This document shows positions 9,893-18,271 of a stretch of 61,637 bases of DNA, in pieces. Each line of letters starts with the position of its first letter. Position 1 is the stretch's first letter. The translations under genes were made by a program, and so were the position numbers. Origin of the DNA: Rubrivivax sp. (GTDB lineage: Bacteria; Pseudomonadota; Gammaproteobacteria; Burkholderiales; Burkholderiaceae_C); NCBI GenBank assembly GCA_020248945.1, contig JADCGQ010000052.1, positions 1-61,637 of the forward strand, given 5' to 3'. Below the pieces are notes generated by a model. The model saw only the letters and a list, made by a program, of their open reading frames with translations, did no database searches and was not told the origin of the DNA.

Positions 9893-9961
9893 CGTTCGCG
9901 CTGAGCCGACATCCGCTAACGCTGAGCCGCAATCCGTTCGCGCTGAGCCTGTCGAAGCGCC
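9893..9961. repeat. GTTCGCGCTGAGCC-type repeat cluster (family B), copy 1
   Basis: Three degenerate units. Two shortened units carry only CGTTCGCGCTGAGCC or CTAACGCTGAGCCG. The full unit, CGTTCGCGCTGAGCCTGTCG followed by AAGCGCC, is at 9935-9961. They lie between the convergent NUDIX and alpha/beta hydrolase genes. Other clusters of the same family are at 22104-22176 and 42387-42480. Confidence 0.75.
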
Positions 9962-9979
9962 CGAGTCCACAGGCGCCCC

Positions 9980-10693
9980 CTACACGCCCCCAAGCCAGGC
10001 CAACAGCAGCGCATTCACCCGCGCCGGCTGCTCCCAGCTGAGCATGTGACCCGCGCCCGGCAGCACTTCAAGGCGAGCGCCCGGCACCGCGGCGGCGATC
10101 TCCCGCGCATGCTCGGGCGGCGTCAGCTGATCAGCTTCCCCCACCATCACCAGCACCGGGCAGGCGATGCCCGGCAACTGCGCGCGCAGATCCGGCCGTG
10201 CCATCACCGCCTCGTTCTGGCGGATCAGCGCCTCGGCCCCGGCGCGCAGCACCATGGCCAGGTAGCGCGCCACCAGGCCCGGATCACGTGCGCTGTTCGG
10301 ATGAAAGGCAAACGCCACGTTGGCGCGCAGCACCTCGTCCATGCGGCCGGCCGCGAACAGGCTGCAGGCCTGCCGGCGAAGCGCCACGAGCTCGGGCGTG
10401 TCGGCGCGCGCCGTGCTGCCGAGCAAGGCGATGCCACGCACGCGCGCCGGTTCCTGCAAGGCCGCGTGCAGCGCCAGCATGCCGCCCATCGAGGCACCCA
10501 CCAGCACCAGCGGGCCGGGCACCTCGGCGCGCAGCCGCTCGGCCATCGCGGGCAGCGTGAGGCCGTGGAAGTGCGCCAAGCTGGTGTGCACGGCATGGCC
10601 GGCACGGCCCAGCGCGGCGGCCTGCGGCGCCAGCAGTTCAGCGTCGCAGGCCAGGCCGGGAATGAGCATGACAGTGGGCACAGCCTCAGGCAT
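9980..10693 (-). CDS. Alpha/beta-fold hydrolase, 237 aa
   Basis: A soluble serine hydrolase. The nucleophile elbow is GASMGG (Ser near residue 68). The acid is the Asp in [12 protein letters not shown] and the base is the His in [11 protein letters not shown] near the C-terminus, giving a complete catalytic triad. The oxyanion region is PGLACDAE. The sequence resembles the BioH/MenH-type esterase group, but no substrate can be assigned. It is divergent from the VOC gene across about 60 nt and convergent with the NUDIX gene. Length and start (ATG 10693) are typical. Confidence 0.85.
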   Translation of the reverse strand: MPEAVPTVMLIPGLACDAELLAPQAAALGRAGHAVHTSLAHFHGLTLPAMAERLRAEVPGPLVLVGASMGGMLALHAALQEPARVRGIALLGSTARADTPELVALRRQACSLFAAGRMDEVLRANVAFAFHPNSARDPGLVARYLAMVLRAGAEALIRQNEAVMARPDLRAQLPGIACPVLVMVGEADQLTPPEHAREIAAAVPGARLEVLPGAGHMLSWEQPARVNALLLAWLGGV

Positions 10694-10756
10694 GGCGGCA
10701 GTGTGTCACGGGGTTGCGCAGGCGCCAGGGCCGGGCCCGCGCGTATGCTCGAACGC

Positions 10757-11191
10757 ATGAACGCCGCACCGTCTTCCATCGCCCCCTTCCACCTGGCCTT
10801 TCCGGTCGACAACCTGCCCGCCGCGCGCGCCTTCTACGGCGGCCTGCTCGGCTGCCCCGAGGGCCGCAGCAGCGCCGAGTGGATCGACTTCGACTTCTTC
10901 GGCCACCAGATCGTGGCCCACCTCTCGCCGCCCCAGCCGGGCAGCGACCACCACAACCCGGTCGACGGCCAAGAGGTGCCGGTGCCGCACTTCGGCGTCG
11001 TGCTCGACTGGGACGCCTTCCACGCGCTGGCCGAGCGGCTGCGCGCGGGCGGCATGAAGTTCGTCATCGAGCCCTACATCCGCTTCGCCGGCCAGGTGGG
11101 CGAGCAGGCGACGATGTTCTTCCGCGATCCGGCCGGCAACGCGCTGGAGTTCAAGAGCTTCCGCGATCGCAGCCAGCTTTTCGCCAAGTGA
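10757..11191 (+). CDS. VOC (glyoxalase/bleomycin-resistance fold) family protein, 144 aa
   Basis: Single-domain VOC protein with paired beta-alpha-beta-beta-beta halves: [20 protein letters not shown] at residues 11-30 and the closing [15 protein letters not shown] near 122-136. H13 and the Glu of LEFKSF are the likely metal ligands. Such proteins are lyases, dioxygenases or binding proteins; the reaction here is unknown. ATG 10757 is used because the N-terminal strand begins soon after it; the longer upstream frame is non-coding. Its stop codon lies in the first unit of a 14-nt triplication shared with the next gene. Confidence 0.85.
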   Translation: MNAAPSSIAPFHLAFPVDNLPAARAFYGGLLGCPEGRSSAEWIDFDFFGHQIVAHLSPPQPGSDHHNPVDGQEVPVPHFGVVLDWDAFHALAERLRAGGMKFVIEPYIRFAGQVGEQATMFFRDPAGNALEFKSFRDRSQLFAK

Positions 11192-11221
11192 CGTTCGCCA
11201 AATGACATTCGCGAAGTGACC
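11180..11221 (+). repeat. Three tandem 14-nt units across a stop/start junction
   Basis: Units at 11180-11193 (TTCGCCAAGTGACG), 11194-11207 (TTCGCCAAATGACA) and 11208-11221 (TTCGCGAAGTGACC). The first unit holds the stop codon of the VOC gene and the third holds the GTG start of the histidine phosphatase. Confidence 0.9.
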
Positions 11222-11857
11222 GAGCTCATCGTCATCCGCCACGGCGAGACCGACTGGAACCGCCAGCAGCGCTTCCAGGGCCAGATCGACGTGCCGCTCA
11301 ACGCCCAGGGCCACGCGCAGGCGGCGGCACTGGCCGAGCGCCGGGCGGCCGACGCGGCGCTGCAGGCCGATGTCTTCATCAGCAGCGATCTGCAGCGGGC
11401 GCGCCAGACGGCCGCGCCCCTGGGCCAGGCCTGGCAGCGCGAGCCGCAGCTGATGGCCGGGCTGCGCGAGCAGGGCTTTGGTGATTGGGAAGGGCTGGAC
11501 GCGCCCACCATCCGCGAGCGCTGGCCCGAACTCTGGCCGCGCTGGCTGGAGCACCGCGCCGACGAGGCCGCGCCGGGCGGCGAGACGCCGCGGCAGTTCC
11601 ACACCCGCGTGCTCGCCGCGATGCGCGAGATCGTCGAGGCCGCCGGGCCGGCGGCGCGGGTGCTCGTGATCACGCACGGCGGCGTGCTCGACATGCTCTG
11701 GCGCACCGCCCACGGCGAGCCGCTCGACGGGCTGCGCCGCTGCGACATCCCCAACACCGGCATCAACCGGCTGCGCTGGGTGCGCGGCACGATCGAGATC
11801 GACAGCTGGGCCGACGCCAGCCACCTGGAAGGCCTGCCGCCCCCGCTGCGGCCTTGA
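11216..11857 (+). CDS. Histidine phosphatase family protein (phosphoglycerate-mutase-like), 213 aa
   Basis: Branch of the histidine phosphatase superfamily resembling GpmB/CobC. The phosphohistidine motif is IRHGETDWNRQQRFQG at residues 7-22. A second conserved Arg is in SSDLQRARQTA, the catalytic Glu is in LREQGFGDWEG, and the distal His is in VITHGGVLDMLW. The active site is therefore complete, although the substrate (phosphosugar or other phosphoester) is unknown. The start is GTG 11216: the only nearby ATG (11202) is out of frame, and the conserved motif begins six residues in. It lies 24 nt downstream of the VOC gene and probably shares its transcript. Confidence 0.87.
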   Translation: MTELIVIRHGETDWNRQQRFQGQIDVPLNAQGHAQAAALAERRAADAALQADVFISSDLQRARQTAAPLGQAWQREPQLMAGLREQGFGDWEGLDAPTIRERWPELWPRWLEHRADEAAPGGETPRQFHTRVLAAMREIVEAAGPAARVLVITHGGVLDMLWRTAHGEPLDGLRRCDIPNTGINRLRWVRGTIEIDSWADASHLEGLPPPLRP

Positions 11858-11882
11858 CCGAGGCCGGCGCGGCCGGCGCGGC

Positions 11883-12155
11883 TAGGAGCGTGGGCGGCAG
11901 AAATCCAGCCCCGCGCCGGGGCGGCCAAAGTCACTGGCGTAGGCGCGTCGTGCAGCGCGGGCTGTACGCCCGCGCCAGCGACGCAACACCCGCCAGTGGC
12001 TTTGGCCGCCCCGGCCCTTCGGGTTGGGCCGATTTCGGGGCCCATGCGGCGTTGCCACGCTGGCCCGGGCGTACAGCCCGGGCTGCGCGCGGCGCCTGGC
12101 CAGGGCCCCGAACTCGGCCCACCGCGGGGCTGGATTTCTGCCGTCCACGCTCCTA
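11883..12155. repeat. 273-bp palindromic element with 33-bp terminal inverted repeats
   Basis: The left end 11883-11915 and right end 12123-12155 are inverted copies with one mismatch (TAGGAGCGTGGGCGGCAGAA at the left end). Inside are two further nested inverted repeats, 11918-11939 with 11991-12012 and 12025-12043 with 12103-12121. Each has a GTAC-centred core (GGGCTGTACGCCCG or CGGGCGTACAGCCCG). It contains no credible gene. The rightmost bases supply the TAG stop of the anion-channel-like gene. It looks like a non-autonomous mobile or intergenic repeat and fills the space between convergent genes. Confidence 0.85.
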
Positions 12156-13157
12156 GGGCTTGACGGGCTGCAGCGTCGCCACCGGCTCCGGCACCAGCAG
12201 CGTGCCGTCGCGCAGCCCGCGCAGCGTGGCCAGCACCAGCGCCGCCACCAGCAGCGAGCTCAGGGCCAGCAGCGCCAGCGCCAGCAGGCCGAAGGCGCTG
12301 CCCGACGGGGCCAGGCGCAGGCTCAGCGCCGTCAGCGCCGCCAGCGGAAACGACATCGCCCAGTGCGGCAGCCCGAAGGGCAGTGCCGCCATCGCCCGCG
12401 CCTGCGTGGCCGCCCACAGCAGCCCGAACAGCGCCAGGCCCCAGCAGCCCCAGGCCAGCAGCACCGGCGCGCCGAACTGCAGCAGCGCCAGGCCCACCAC
12501 CGCCGGCGGCGCGATGACGATGAACACCGACGGCCGCAGCCGCTCGGGCCAGCTGCCCTGCACCGCCACACGCACGGCGATCAGCACCAGCACCACCGGC
12601 CAGAACAGCAGCCCGATGCCGAACTGCGCCGCCGACCAGGCCTCGAAGCCCAGCGGCACGCCGGCCAGCGGCACCAGCACGTTGCCCACCACGGGGATGA
12701 AGAGCACCGGCGTCAGCCCGGCCCATTGCAGCCCGCCGGCCTGGTTGCCGCGCCACCAGCGCGACAGCACCCACACCGTGGTCGCCAGCTGCGCCAGGCT
12801 GGCCAGCCAACAGACGCCACCGGCCAGCCGCCCGGGGCCGAGCAGCGCCACGGCCAGCGTGCCCAGCAGCAGCAGCGAGATCGGGATGGCGGCGACGAAG
12901 GGGTGGCGCACCGGGTGGCGCAGGTCTTCGGCCCAGGCCTCGGGGTGGCGCCGTGCGCGCAGCAGCGCCGCCAGTGCCAGCGCCACGAACACCGCGCCGG
13001 CTGCCAGGCCCAGCACGGCGGCCACGGCGCCAGCGGCGTCGCCCAGCACGGGGCTGCCACGGTGCCAGGCCAGCGCCAGGCCCGACAAGCCCATGACGAT
13101 GGCAAACCAGGCCGGCGCCAGGTGGCGCAGCGGGGCCGGTGAGGTAGGAGCGCTCAT
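12153..13157 (-). CDS. SLAC1/TehA-like (TDT family) anion channel or transporter, 334 aa
   Basis: A very hydrophobic protein with about ten membrane helices, matching the TDT/SLAC1 group. The opening HLAPAWFAIVMGLSGLALAW at residues 12-31 is typical of bacterial members. Relatives are anion channels or tellurite/dicarboxylate transporters; the substrate here is unassigned. It starts 31 nt after the CsoR-like gene in the same direction, so it may be the last gene of the efflux unit. Its TAG stop is the first triplet of the 273-bp palindromic element, which may have replaced the original 3' end. Confidence 0.8.
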   Translation of the reverse strand: MSAPTSPAPLRHLAPAWFAIVMGLSGLALAWHRGSPVLGDAAGAVAAVLGLAAGAVFVALALAALLRARRHPEAWAEDLRHPVRHPFVAAIPISLLLLGTLAVALLGPGRLAGGVCWLASLAQLATTVWVLSRWWRGNQAGGLQWAGLTPVLFIPVVGNVLVPLAGVPLGFEAWSAAQFGIGLLFWPVVLVLIAVRVAVQGSWPERLRPSVFIVIAPPAVVGLALLQFGAPVLLAWGCWGLALFGLLWAATQARAMAALPFGLPHWAMSFPLAALTALSLRLAPSGSAFGLLALALLALSSLLVAALVLATLRGLRDGTLLVPEPVATLQPVKP

Positions 13158-13188
13158 CGCCTGGCTCCGGCCGGCCGCCGGCGGTAGC

Positions 13189-13479
13189 TCAGCGCACCTT
13201 GCTCAGCAGGTCTTGCATGCCTGACAGCAGCGCCTCGATCTGCTCGTCCTGCGCCGGCTGCGTCGCCAGCCTCGAACGCAGCTCCTGCTGCACGAAGCAC
13301 ACCGTCATGCGCACATAGGTGCTGTCGAGCGCCTTGCGCACCGCCGCCATCTGCGTGGCGATGTCCATGCAGTCCTGGCCCTCTTCCAGCATGCGCTGGA
13401 TGCCACGCAGCTGCCCTTCGGCGCGCTTGAGGCGGTTGAGCAGGTCGGTTCGGCTTTCCACATCGGTGAGCACGGACAT
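13189..13479 (-). CDS. CsoR/FrmR-like (DUF156) transcriptional repressor, 96 aa, atypical cysteines
   Basis: An all-helical repressor of the CsoR/RcnR/FrmR family, seen from LLNRLKRAEGQLRGIQRMLE (residues 13-32), which forms the four-helix bundle. The inducer-site Cys is C37 (GQDCMDIATQ). CsoR-type His and Cys (25 and 29 residues after the first Cys) are absent; instead C61 lies 24 residues after C37 (RMTVCFVQQE). The inducer may therefore not be copper; a thiol, persulfide or aldehyde sensor is possible. ATG 13479 has GGAGG eight bases upstream. ATG 13518, with AAGGA, is an alternative that would add 13 residues. The gene follows the DUF2892 gene and probably represses the cassette through the twin operators near 18232-18271. 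Confidence 0.8.
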   Translation of the reverse strand: MSVLTDVESRTDLLNRLKRAEGQLRGIQRMLEEGQDCMDIATQMAAVRKALDSTYVRMTVCFVQQELRSRLATQPAQDEQIEALLSGMQDLLSKVR

Positions 13480-13581
13480 CGGGCAAGCCTCCACGGCCTT
13501 GGCTGTCGAAAGCGGCATTGTCACTGTCCTTGCCATGCCGTGGGGCCGGCCGTGGGTGGAGAGCCATCGGGGGCGAGTGGC

Positions 13582-13815
13582 TCAGCCGCGGCTGGCGGCC
13601 GGTGCTTCGCAGGTGGCCGGCACGCCCATCTTGCCCAGCATCCAGCCCAGCGGGCAGACGTTGGTAAAGCCGAACTGCAGCAGGTTCGCGCCCACGAAGG
13701 CCGTGAAGGCCAGGAACCAGGAGCTGACGAACAGCGGGCTGGCCTCGACGCCCAGCATCAGGCTGATGAGGATGAAGCTGCCGGCGAAGATGCGGATCAG
13801 GCGGTCGATGGTCAT
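13582..13815 (-). CDS. DUF2892 (YgaP-type membrane) protein, 77 aa
   Basis: A small inner-membrane protein with two hydrophobic helices (about residues 8-24 and 30-50). It starts MTIDRLIRIFAGSFILISL and ends with a conserved-looking CPLGWMLGKMGV segment. DUF2892 domains often sit beside rhodanese or efflux genes and thiol-responsive repressors. ATG 13815 has AAGGAG seven bases upstream. It lies 11 nt after the RND permease and before the repressor gene. The two cysteines (C54 in NVCPLG, C69 in ATCEAP) may matter if the cassette handles sulfur species; that is inference. Confidence 0.82.
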   Translation of the reverse strand: MTIDRLIRIFAGSFILISLMLGVEASPLFVSSWFLAFTAFVGANLLQFGFTNVCPLGWMLGKMGVPATCEAPAASRG

Positions 13816-13826
13816 GGAAGGCTCCT

Positions 13827-16800
13827 TCAAGCGATGGGTGGGGTGGTGGAAGCGGGTTGCAGGGCTTCGAAACGGCGGCGGTTGAACACCACGTGCAGCA
13901 CCGGGATGACGACCAGCGTGAGCAGCGTGCTCACGCCGATGCCGAACAGCAGCGAGATGGCCAGGCCGTTGAAGATGGGGTCGGTGAGGATGAAGACCGC
14001 GCCCGTCATCGCCGCCAGCGCGGTGAGTGCGATGGGCTGCGCGCGCACGGCGGCGGCGTTGATCACGGCCTCGCGCCAGGGCTTGCCCTCGGCGACCTGC
14101 AGCTCGATGAAGTCGACGAGCAGGATCGAGTTGCGCACGATGATGCCGGCCAGCGCGATCATGCCGATCATGCTGGTGGCGGTGAAGCTGGCACCCAGCA
14201 GCGCGTGGCCCGGCATCACGCCCACCAGCGTCAGCGGGATCGGCGCCATGATGACCAGCGGCGCCACGTAGCTGCGGAACTGCGCGACCACCAGGATGTA
14301 GATCAGGATCAGGCCCACGCCATAGGCGGCGCCCATGTCGCGGAAGGTCTCGTAGGTGATCTGCGATTCGCCGTCCCACTTCACGGCGTAGGCGTCGTAG
14401 GGGTTCTTCGGCGCCGAGATCCAGTACTCGCCGAGCGTGCCCGTGCCGGGCAGCGCCGCGGCCTGCAGCTGGCTGCGGATGCCGAACAGGCCGTAAAGCG
14501 GCGAGTCGGGCGTCTTGCCGCCGGCGCCGACGTCGGCCATCACGTAGCTCACGCCGAGCCCGTTCTTGGTGAAGAGCGGCTTGTCGATGACGCCGCGCTC
14601 CACGCGCACCAGCTCCGACAGCGGCACCAGGCCACCGGCCGCCGTGCGCATCGGCAGCGCCAGCAGCGCATCGAGCCCCGCCTGCGCCTCGCGCGGCAGC
14701 TGCAGCCGCACCGGCACGGCGTGCTGGCTGGCGCCGTCGTGCAGGTGGGTGGCGTCCAGGCCCGAGAGCGCGCCCGCCACCGTCTCGGCGATGGCCGTGG
14801 CGCTGACGCCCAGCGTGTCGGCGCGCTGGCGGTTGATGCGCAGCACGGCGCGCGGCGCGTCGGCGGCCAGCGTGCTGTCGATGCCGGTGATGTCGGGCGT
14901 GGCGTGGAAGGCGGCTTCCAGGCGCGCGGCCAGCTGCTGGCGGCCGGCTTCGTCGGGGCCGTAGACCTCGGCGACGATGGGGCTCAGCACCGGCGGGCCG
15001 GGCGGCACTTCGACGAGCTTCATCTTCGCACCGTGGCGCAGCGCGATCGTCTCGAGCGCGGGCCGCAGGCGCTGGGCCAGGTCGTGGCTCTGGCCCTTGC
15101 GCTGGCTCTTGTGCACGAGGTTGACCTGCAGCTCGCCCTGGTGCGGATCGCCGCGCAGGAAGTACTGGCGCACGAGGCCGTTGAAGGTGATGGGGCTGGC
15201 GGTGCCGGCATAACCCTGCAGGTGCAGCACCTCGGGCTGCTTCGTGAGGTAGCTGCCCAGCTCGTGCATCGCCGCGGCGGTGTCTTCCACCGCGGTGCCG
15301 GCGGGCATGTCGATCACGAGCGCGAACTCGCTCTTGTTGTCGAAGGGCAGCATCTTCAGCACGACCCCCAGGCGGGAAGAGGGCACCGCGGCCATGCCCA
15401 CCGACAGCGCCATCGCCACCAGGATGCCGGCCAGCAGCAGCCAGCGCTTGCGGGCGCTGTCGAGCAGCGGCGTCAACAGGCGGGCGAAGAAGCGCTGCAG
15501 CCACCCGGCGAGGCGGCTCTCGCCATGGCCGGCGGCACCGTGGCCAGAGGCCTCGGCGCCGCTCTTCATCAGCTTCAGCGCCAGCCACGGCGTCACCGTG
15601 AAGGCGATCAGCAGCGAGATCGCCATGCCGAGGCTGGAGTTGATCGGGATCGGGCTCATGTACGGCCCCATCAGCCCGCTCACAAACGCCATCGGCAGCA
15701 GCGCCGCGATCACCGTGAAGGTGGCCAGGATGGTGGGGCTGCCGACTTCGTCCACCGCCGCCGGGATGATCTGCGCCAGCGGCTTGCCGGGCTCGAGCGC
15801 GCGGTGGCGGTGGATGTTCTCCACCACCACGATGGCGTCGTCGACCAGGATGCCGATGCTGAAGATGAGCGCAAAGAGGCTCACGCGGTTGAGCGTGAAG
15901 CCCCAGGCCCAGCTGGCGAACAGCGTCGCCGTGAGCGTGAGCACCACCGCCGCGCCGACGATGACGGCCTCGCGTCGGCCGAGCGCCAGGCCGACGAGCA
16001 GGATGACGCTGCCGGTGGCGAACACCAGCTTCGTGATCAGCTGGTTGGCCTTCTCGGCGGCGGTGGCGCCGTAGTCGCGCACCACCGTGAGCTCCACGCC
16101 CTCGGGCACGAGCGCGGGGCGCAGGCTGTCCAGGCGCGCACGCGCGGCCTCGGCCACCTCGACGGCGTTGGCGCCGGGCTTCTTGGTCAGCGTCAGCGTC
16201 ACGGCCGGGTGACCGGCGCTGCCCGACTCTGGCGTATTGCCACCGGGCGTGAACCACACCTGCGCCGTGGGCTGCGCCGGGCCGTCTTCGACCGTGGCCA
16301 CCTCGCGCAGATACACCGGGCGGCCCTGGTGCACGCCCACCACCATCTGCGCCACGTCGTCGGCGCTGCGCAGCACCTCGCCGGTGTCCACCGCCAGCAG
16401 GCCGCCGCGGCTGGCGGCCTGGCCGACATCGGCCACGCGGCCGGCCGGCAGCGCGCGGTTGGCGCCGGCCAGGGCTTGCGCCAGACCCAGCACGTCGATG
16501 CCACGTTCGCGCAGACGTGCCGGGTTCAGCCGCACCTGCACCGCGCGGCCGGGGCCGCCGATGGTGGCCACCTCGCGCACGCCGGGCACACGCTGCAGCT
16601 CGGCCTCGAGCGAGCGCGCCACGCGCTCCAGTTCGAAGGCCGAGGTCTCGGCCTTGCTCCACAGGCTGACGGCCAGCACCGGCACGTCGTCGATGCCCTT
16701 GGGCTTGATCAGCGGAGGCAGCACGCCCAGGTTGCGCGGCAGCCAGTCGGCGTTGGCGTTGATCACGTCGTAGAGCTTGACCAGCGCCTCCTGGCGCGGC

Positions 16801-17126
16801 ACGCCCACCTTGAACTGCACCGTCAGCACCGCCAGGCCCGGGCGCGAGACGGAATAGGTGTGCTCGATGCCGGCCATCTGCGACAGCACCTGCTCGGCGG
16901 GGCGCGCCACCAGCGTCTGCACGTCGGCCGCGGCCGCGCCCGGGAAGGCGATCAGCACGTTGGCCATGGTCACGTCGATCTGCGGCTCTTCTTCGCGTGG
17001 CGTGACCATCACCGCGAACACGCCGAGCAGCAGCGCCACCAGCGCCAGCAGCGGCGTCAGCGCGTGCTGCTGGAAGGTGGCCGCCAGGCGTCCGGACAGG
17101 CCGAGGGGAGCGTCTTGGGGCTTCAT
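13827..17126 (-). CDS. RND efflux transporter, inner-membrane permease, 1099 aa
   Basis: Full-length RND pump with 12 expected membrane helices and two large periplasmic loops; it exports substrates using the proton gradient. Markers are the N-terminal FPGAAAADVQTLVARPAEQV porter segment and the TM4 proton-relay motif GILVDDAIVVVENIHRH near residue 410 with the paired Asp. A TM10 segment GIIVRNSILLVDF carries Arg where AcrB-type pumps have the relay Lys. It looks HAE-like rather than CusA-like, because heavy-metal Met/Glu motifs are not obvious. It starts 14 nt after the adaptor gene. No outer-membrane factor is encoded here. The long open frames on the opposite strand are GC-bias shadows. 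Confidence 0.93.
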   Translation of the reverse strand: MKPQDAPLGLSGRLAATFQQHALTPLLALVALLLGVFAVMVTPREEEPQIDVTMANVLIAFPGAAAADVQTLVARPAEQVLSQMAGIEHTYSVSRPGLAVLTVQFKVGVPRQEALVKLYDVINANADWLPRNLGVLPPLIKPKGIDDVPVLAVSLWSKAETSAFELERVARSLEAELQRVPGVREVATIGGPGRAVQVRLNPARLRERGIDVLGLAQALAGANRALPAGRVADVGQAASRGGLLAVDTGEVLRSADDVAQMVVGVHQGRPVYLREVATVEDGPAQPTAQVWFTPGGNTPESGSAGHPAVTLTLTKKPGANAVEVAEAARARLDSLRPALVPEGVELTVVRDYGATAAEKANQLITKLVFATGSVILLVGLALGRREAVIVGAAVVLTLTATLFASWAWGFTLNRVSLFALIFSIGILVDDAIVVVENIHRHRALEPGKPLAQIIPAAVDEVGSPTILATFTVIAALLPMAFVSGLMGPYMSPIPINSSLGMAISLLIAFTVTPWLALKLMKSGAEASGHGAAGHGESRLAGWLQRFFARLLTPLLDSARKRWLLLAGILVAMALSVGMAAVPSSRLGVVLKMLPFDNKSEFALVIDMPAGTAVEDTAAAMHELGSYLTKQPEVLHLQGYAGTASPITFNGLVRQYFLRGDPHQGELQVNLVHKSQRKGQSHDLAQRLRPALETIALRHGAKMKLVEVPPGPPVLSPIVAEVYGPDEAGRQQLAARLEAAFHATPDITGIDSTLAADAPRAVLRINRQRADTLGVSATAIAETVAGALSGLDATHLHDGASQHAVPVRLQLPREAQAGLDALLALPMRTAAGGLVPLSELVRVERGVIDKPLFTKNGLGVSYVMADVGAGGKTPDSPLYGLFGIRSQLQAAALPGTGTLGEYWISAPKNPYDAYAVKWDGESQITYETFRDMGAAYGVGLILIYILVVAQFRSYVAPLVIMAPIPLTLVGVMPGHALLGASFTATSMIGMIALAGIIVRNSILLVDFIELQVAEGKPWREAVINAAAVRAQPIALTALAAMTGAVFILTDPIFNGLAISLLFGIGVSTLLTLVVIPVLHVVFNRRRFEALQPASTTPPIA

Positions 17127-17140
17127 CGCGGCGCCTGGCT

Positions 17141-18238
17141 TCAGTTCGCCGGGCGGGCGCCGGCCAGGCCCGCCTTCACGGCGTCGGCCGCGATGCGTTC
17201 ACCGGCCTTCAGGCCCGCCAGCACCGGCACCTGGCCGGCCACTTGCGCGCCGGCGCGCACGGCCTTGAGCACGAAGCGGCCCTCGGCCACGGCGTACACC
17301 GCCGTGAGTTCGCCGCGGCGCAGCAGCGCGGCGGCGGGGATGCTCAGCGGCGCTGTGGCTGCCAGCGCGCCCGTGGCCGCGGCGGCGGCGCCGACGAAGC
17401 GCACGCGCACCGGCTGGCCGGGCATCAGCGCTTCGGCTGCCGTGGCTGTTGCAGCCGGCGGCGCCAGATCGAGCCGCCACTCCACCGTCTGCGACATCGC
17501 ATCGGCCCCCGGCAGCTCGGTGCGGCGCTGCGGCACGAGCACGCGGCCGTCGGCCAGCAGCACCTGCACCTCGCGCGCGCCACGCGCATCGGCCGCCCGC
17601 GACAGCGGCAGCATCACGCTGGCGCGCAGCCGGCCCGGGGCGTACAGCGTGAGCAGCGGCTTGCCCGGCGCGGCCAGCTCGCCAGCCTCGGCGTGCGTGG
17701 CACGCACGATGCCGTCGAAGGGCGCGGTGATGCTGCTGTGGCCGCGCGCCAGCGCCGCCTGCTGGCGGCCGGCCTGCGCCGCGGCCACGGCAGCCTCGGC
17801 GGCGTCGAGCTGGGCCTGGGCGGTGTCGAGCGCGGCGGCGGCCACGAAGCCCTGCGCCCGCAGCTCGCGGGTGCGCTGGGCGTTCTGGCGTGCCTGGGCG
17901 AGTGCGGCCTGGGCCTGCGCCACGCCGGCGTCACCGGCGGCCACGCCGGCAGCGAGCTCACGCTCGTCGATGCGCGCCAGCAACTGGCCGGCCTTGACGC
18001 GATCACCCGCCTTCACGGCCAGCAGGCGCAGCACGCCGGGCACCTGGGCGGCCAGCACGCTCTGCTGCTGCGGCTCGAGCGTGCCCTCGAACTCGAAGCC
18101 GGCGGCCGTCGCGCCGCTGCCCACCTGGAGCGTGGGCACGCTGGGCTGGGCCCAGGCGGGCAGCGGGGCCAGCAGGGTGCCAGCGGCGGCCGAGACGGCC
18201 AGCACAGTGGCCAGGACGGAGCGTTGCGTGGATACCAT
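17141..18238 (-). CDS. RND efflux periplasmic adaptor (membrane fusion protein), 365 aa
   Basis: HlyD/AcrA-type adaptor linking the permease to an outer-membrane channel. It has a signal peptide at 1-31 (ending LPAWAQ), a lipoyl half (VPGVLRLLAVKAGDRVKAGQ, about residues 68-87), an alanine-rich coiled-coil hairpin (about 100-165), the second lipoyl half (SITAPFDGIVRATHAEAGEL), a beta-barrel and a membrane-proximal domain. ATG 18238 is the only sensible start. It lies only eight bases downstream of a predicted -10 hexamer (18246-18251), so the message may be leaderless or nearly so. It is the first gene of the efflux cassette. Confidence 0.88.
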   Translation of the reverse strand: MVSTQRSVLATVLAVSAAAGTLLAPLPAWAQPSVPTLQVGSGATAAGFEFEGTLEPQQQSVLAAQVPGVLRLLAVKAGDRVKAGQLLARIDERELAAGVAAGDAGVAQAQAALAQARQNAQRTRELRAQGFVAAAALDTAQAQLDAAEAAVAAAQAGRQQAALARGHSSITAPFDGIVRATHAEAGELAAPGKPLLTLYAPGRLRASVMLPLSRAADARGAREVQVLLADGRVLVPQRRTELPGADAMSQTVEWRLDLAPPAATATAAEALMPGQPVRVRFVGAAAAATGALAATAPLSIPAAALLRRGELTAVYAVAEGRFVLKAVRAGAQVAGQVPVLAGLKAGERIAADAVKAGLAGARPAN

Positions 18239-18271
18239 GACCGGTATCCTACAACATACCCATCACCGTAT
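18232..18271. promoter_or_regulatory. Twin operator-like inverted repeats, ATACC-N6-(C/G)GTAT
   Basis: Two copies, 24 bp apart centre to centre. One is 18232-18247 (ATACC-ATGACC-GGTAT, within the larger perfect inverted repeat GGATACC-N6-GGTATCC at 18230-18249). The other is 18256-18271 (ATACC-CATCAC-CGTAT). The first covers the start codon and overlaps the -10; the second overlaps the -35. They are good candidates for binding by the cassette's CsoR/FrmR-like repressor. Confidence 0.6.

Noticed and set aside
11200..11215. ATG at 11202 as the start of the histidine phosphatase
   Set aside because: It is out of frame and reaches TGA after five codons; GTG 11216 is in frame with the RHGETDWN motif.
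11882..12148. Frames such as an 88-aa reading inside the 273-bp palindrome
   Set aside because: They exist on both strands because the sequence is an inverted repeat; similar products are typical false calls in repeat DNA.
13582..16662. A 1026-residue frame overlapping the RND permease and ending as the DUF2892 protein
   Set aside because: Only the last 77 residues (from ATG 13815) are a real gene; the rest is an Arg/Gly/Ala-rich out-of-phase shadow of the permease.
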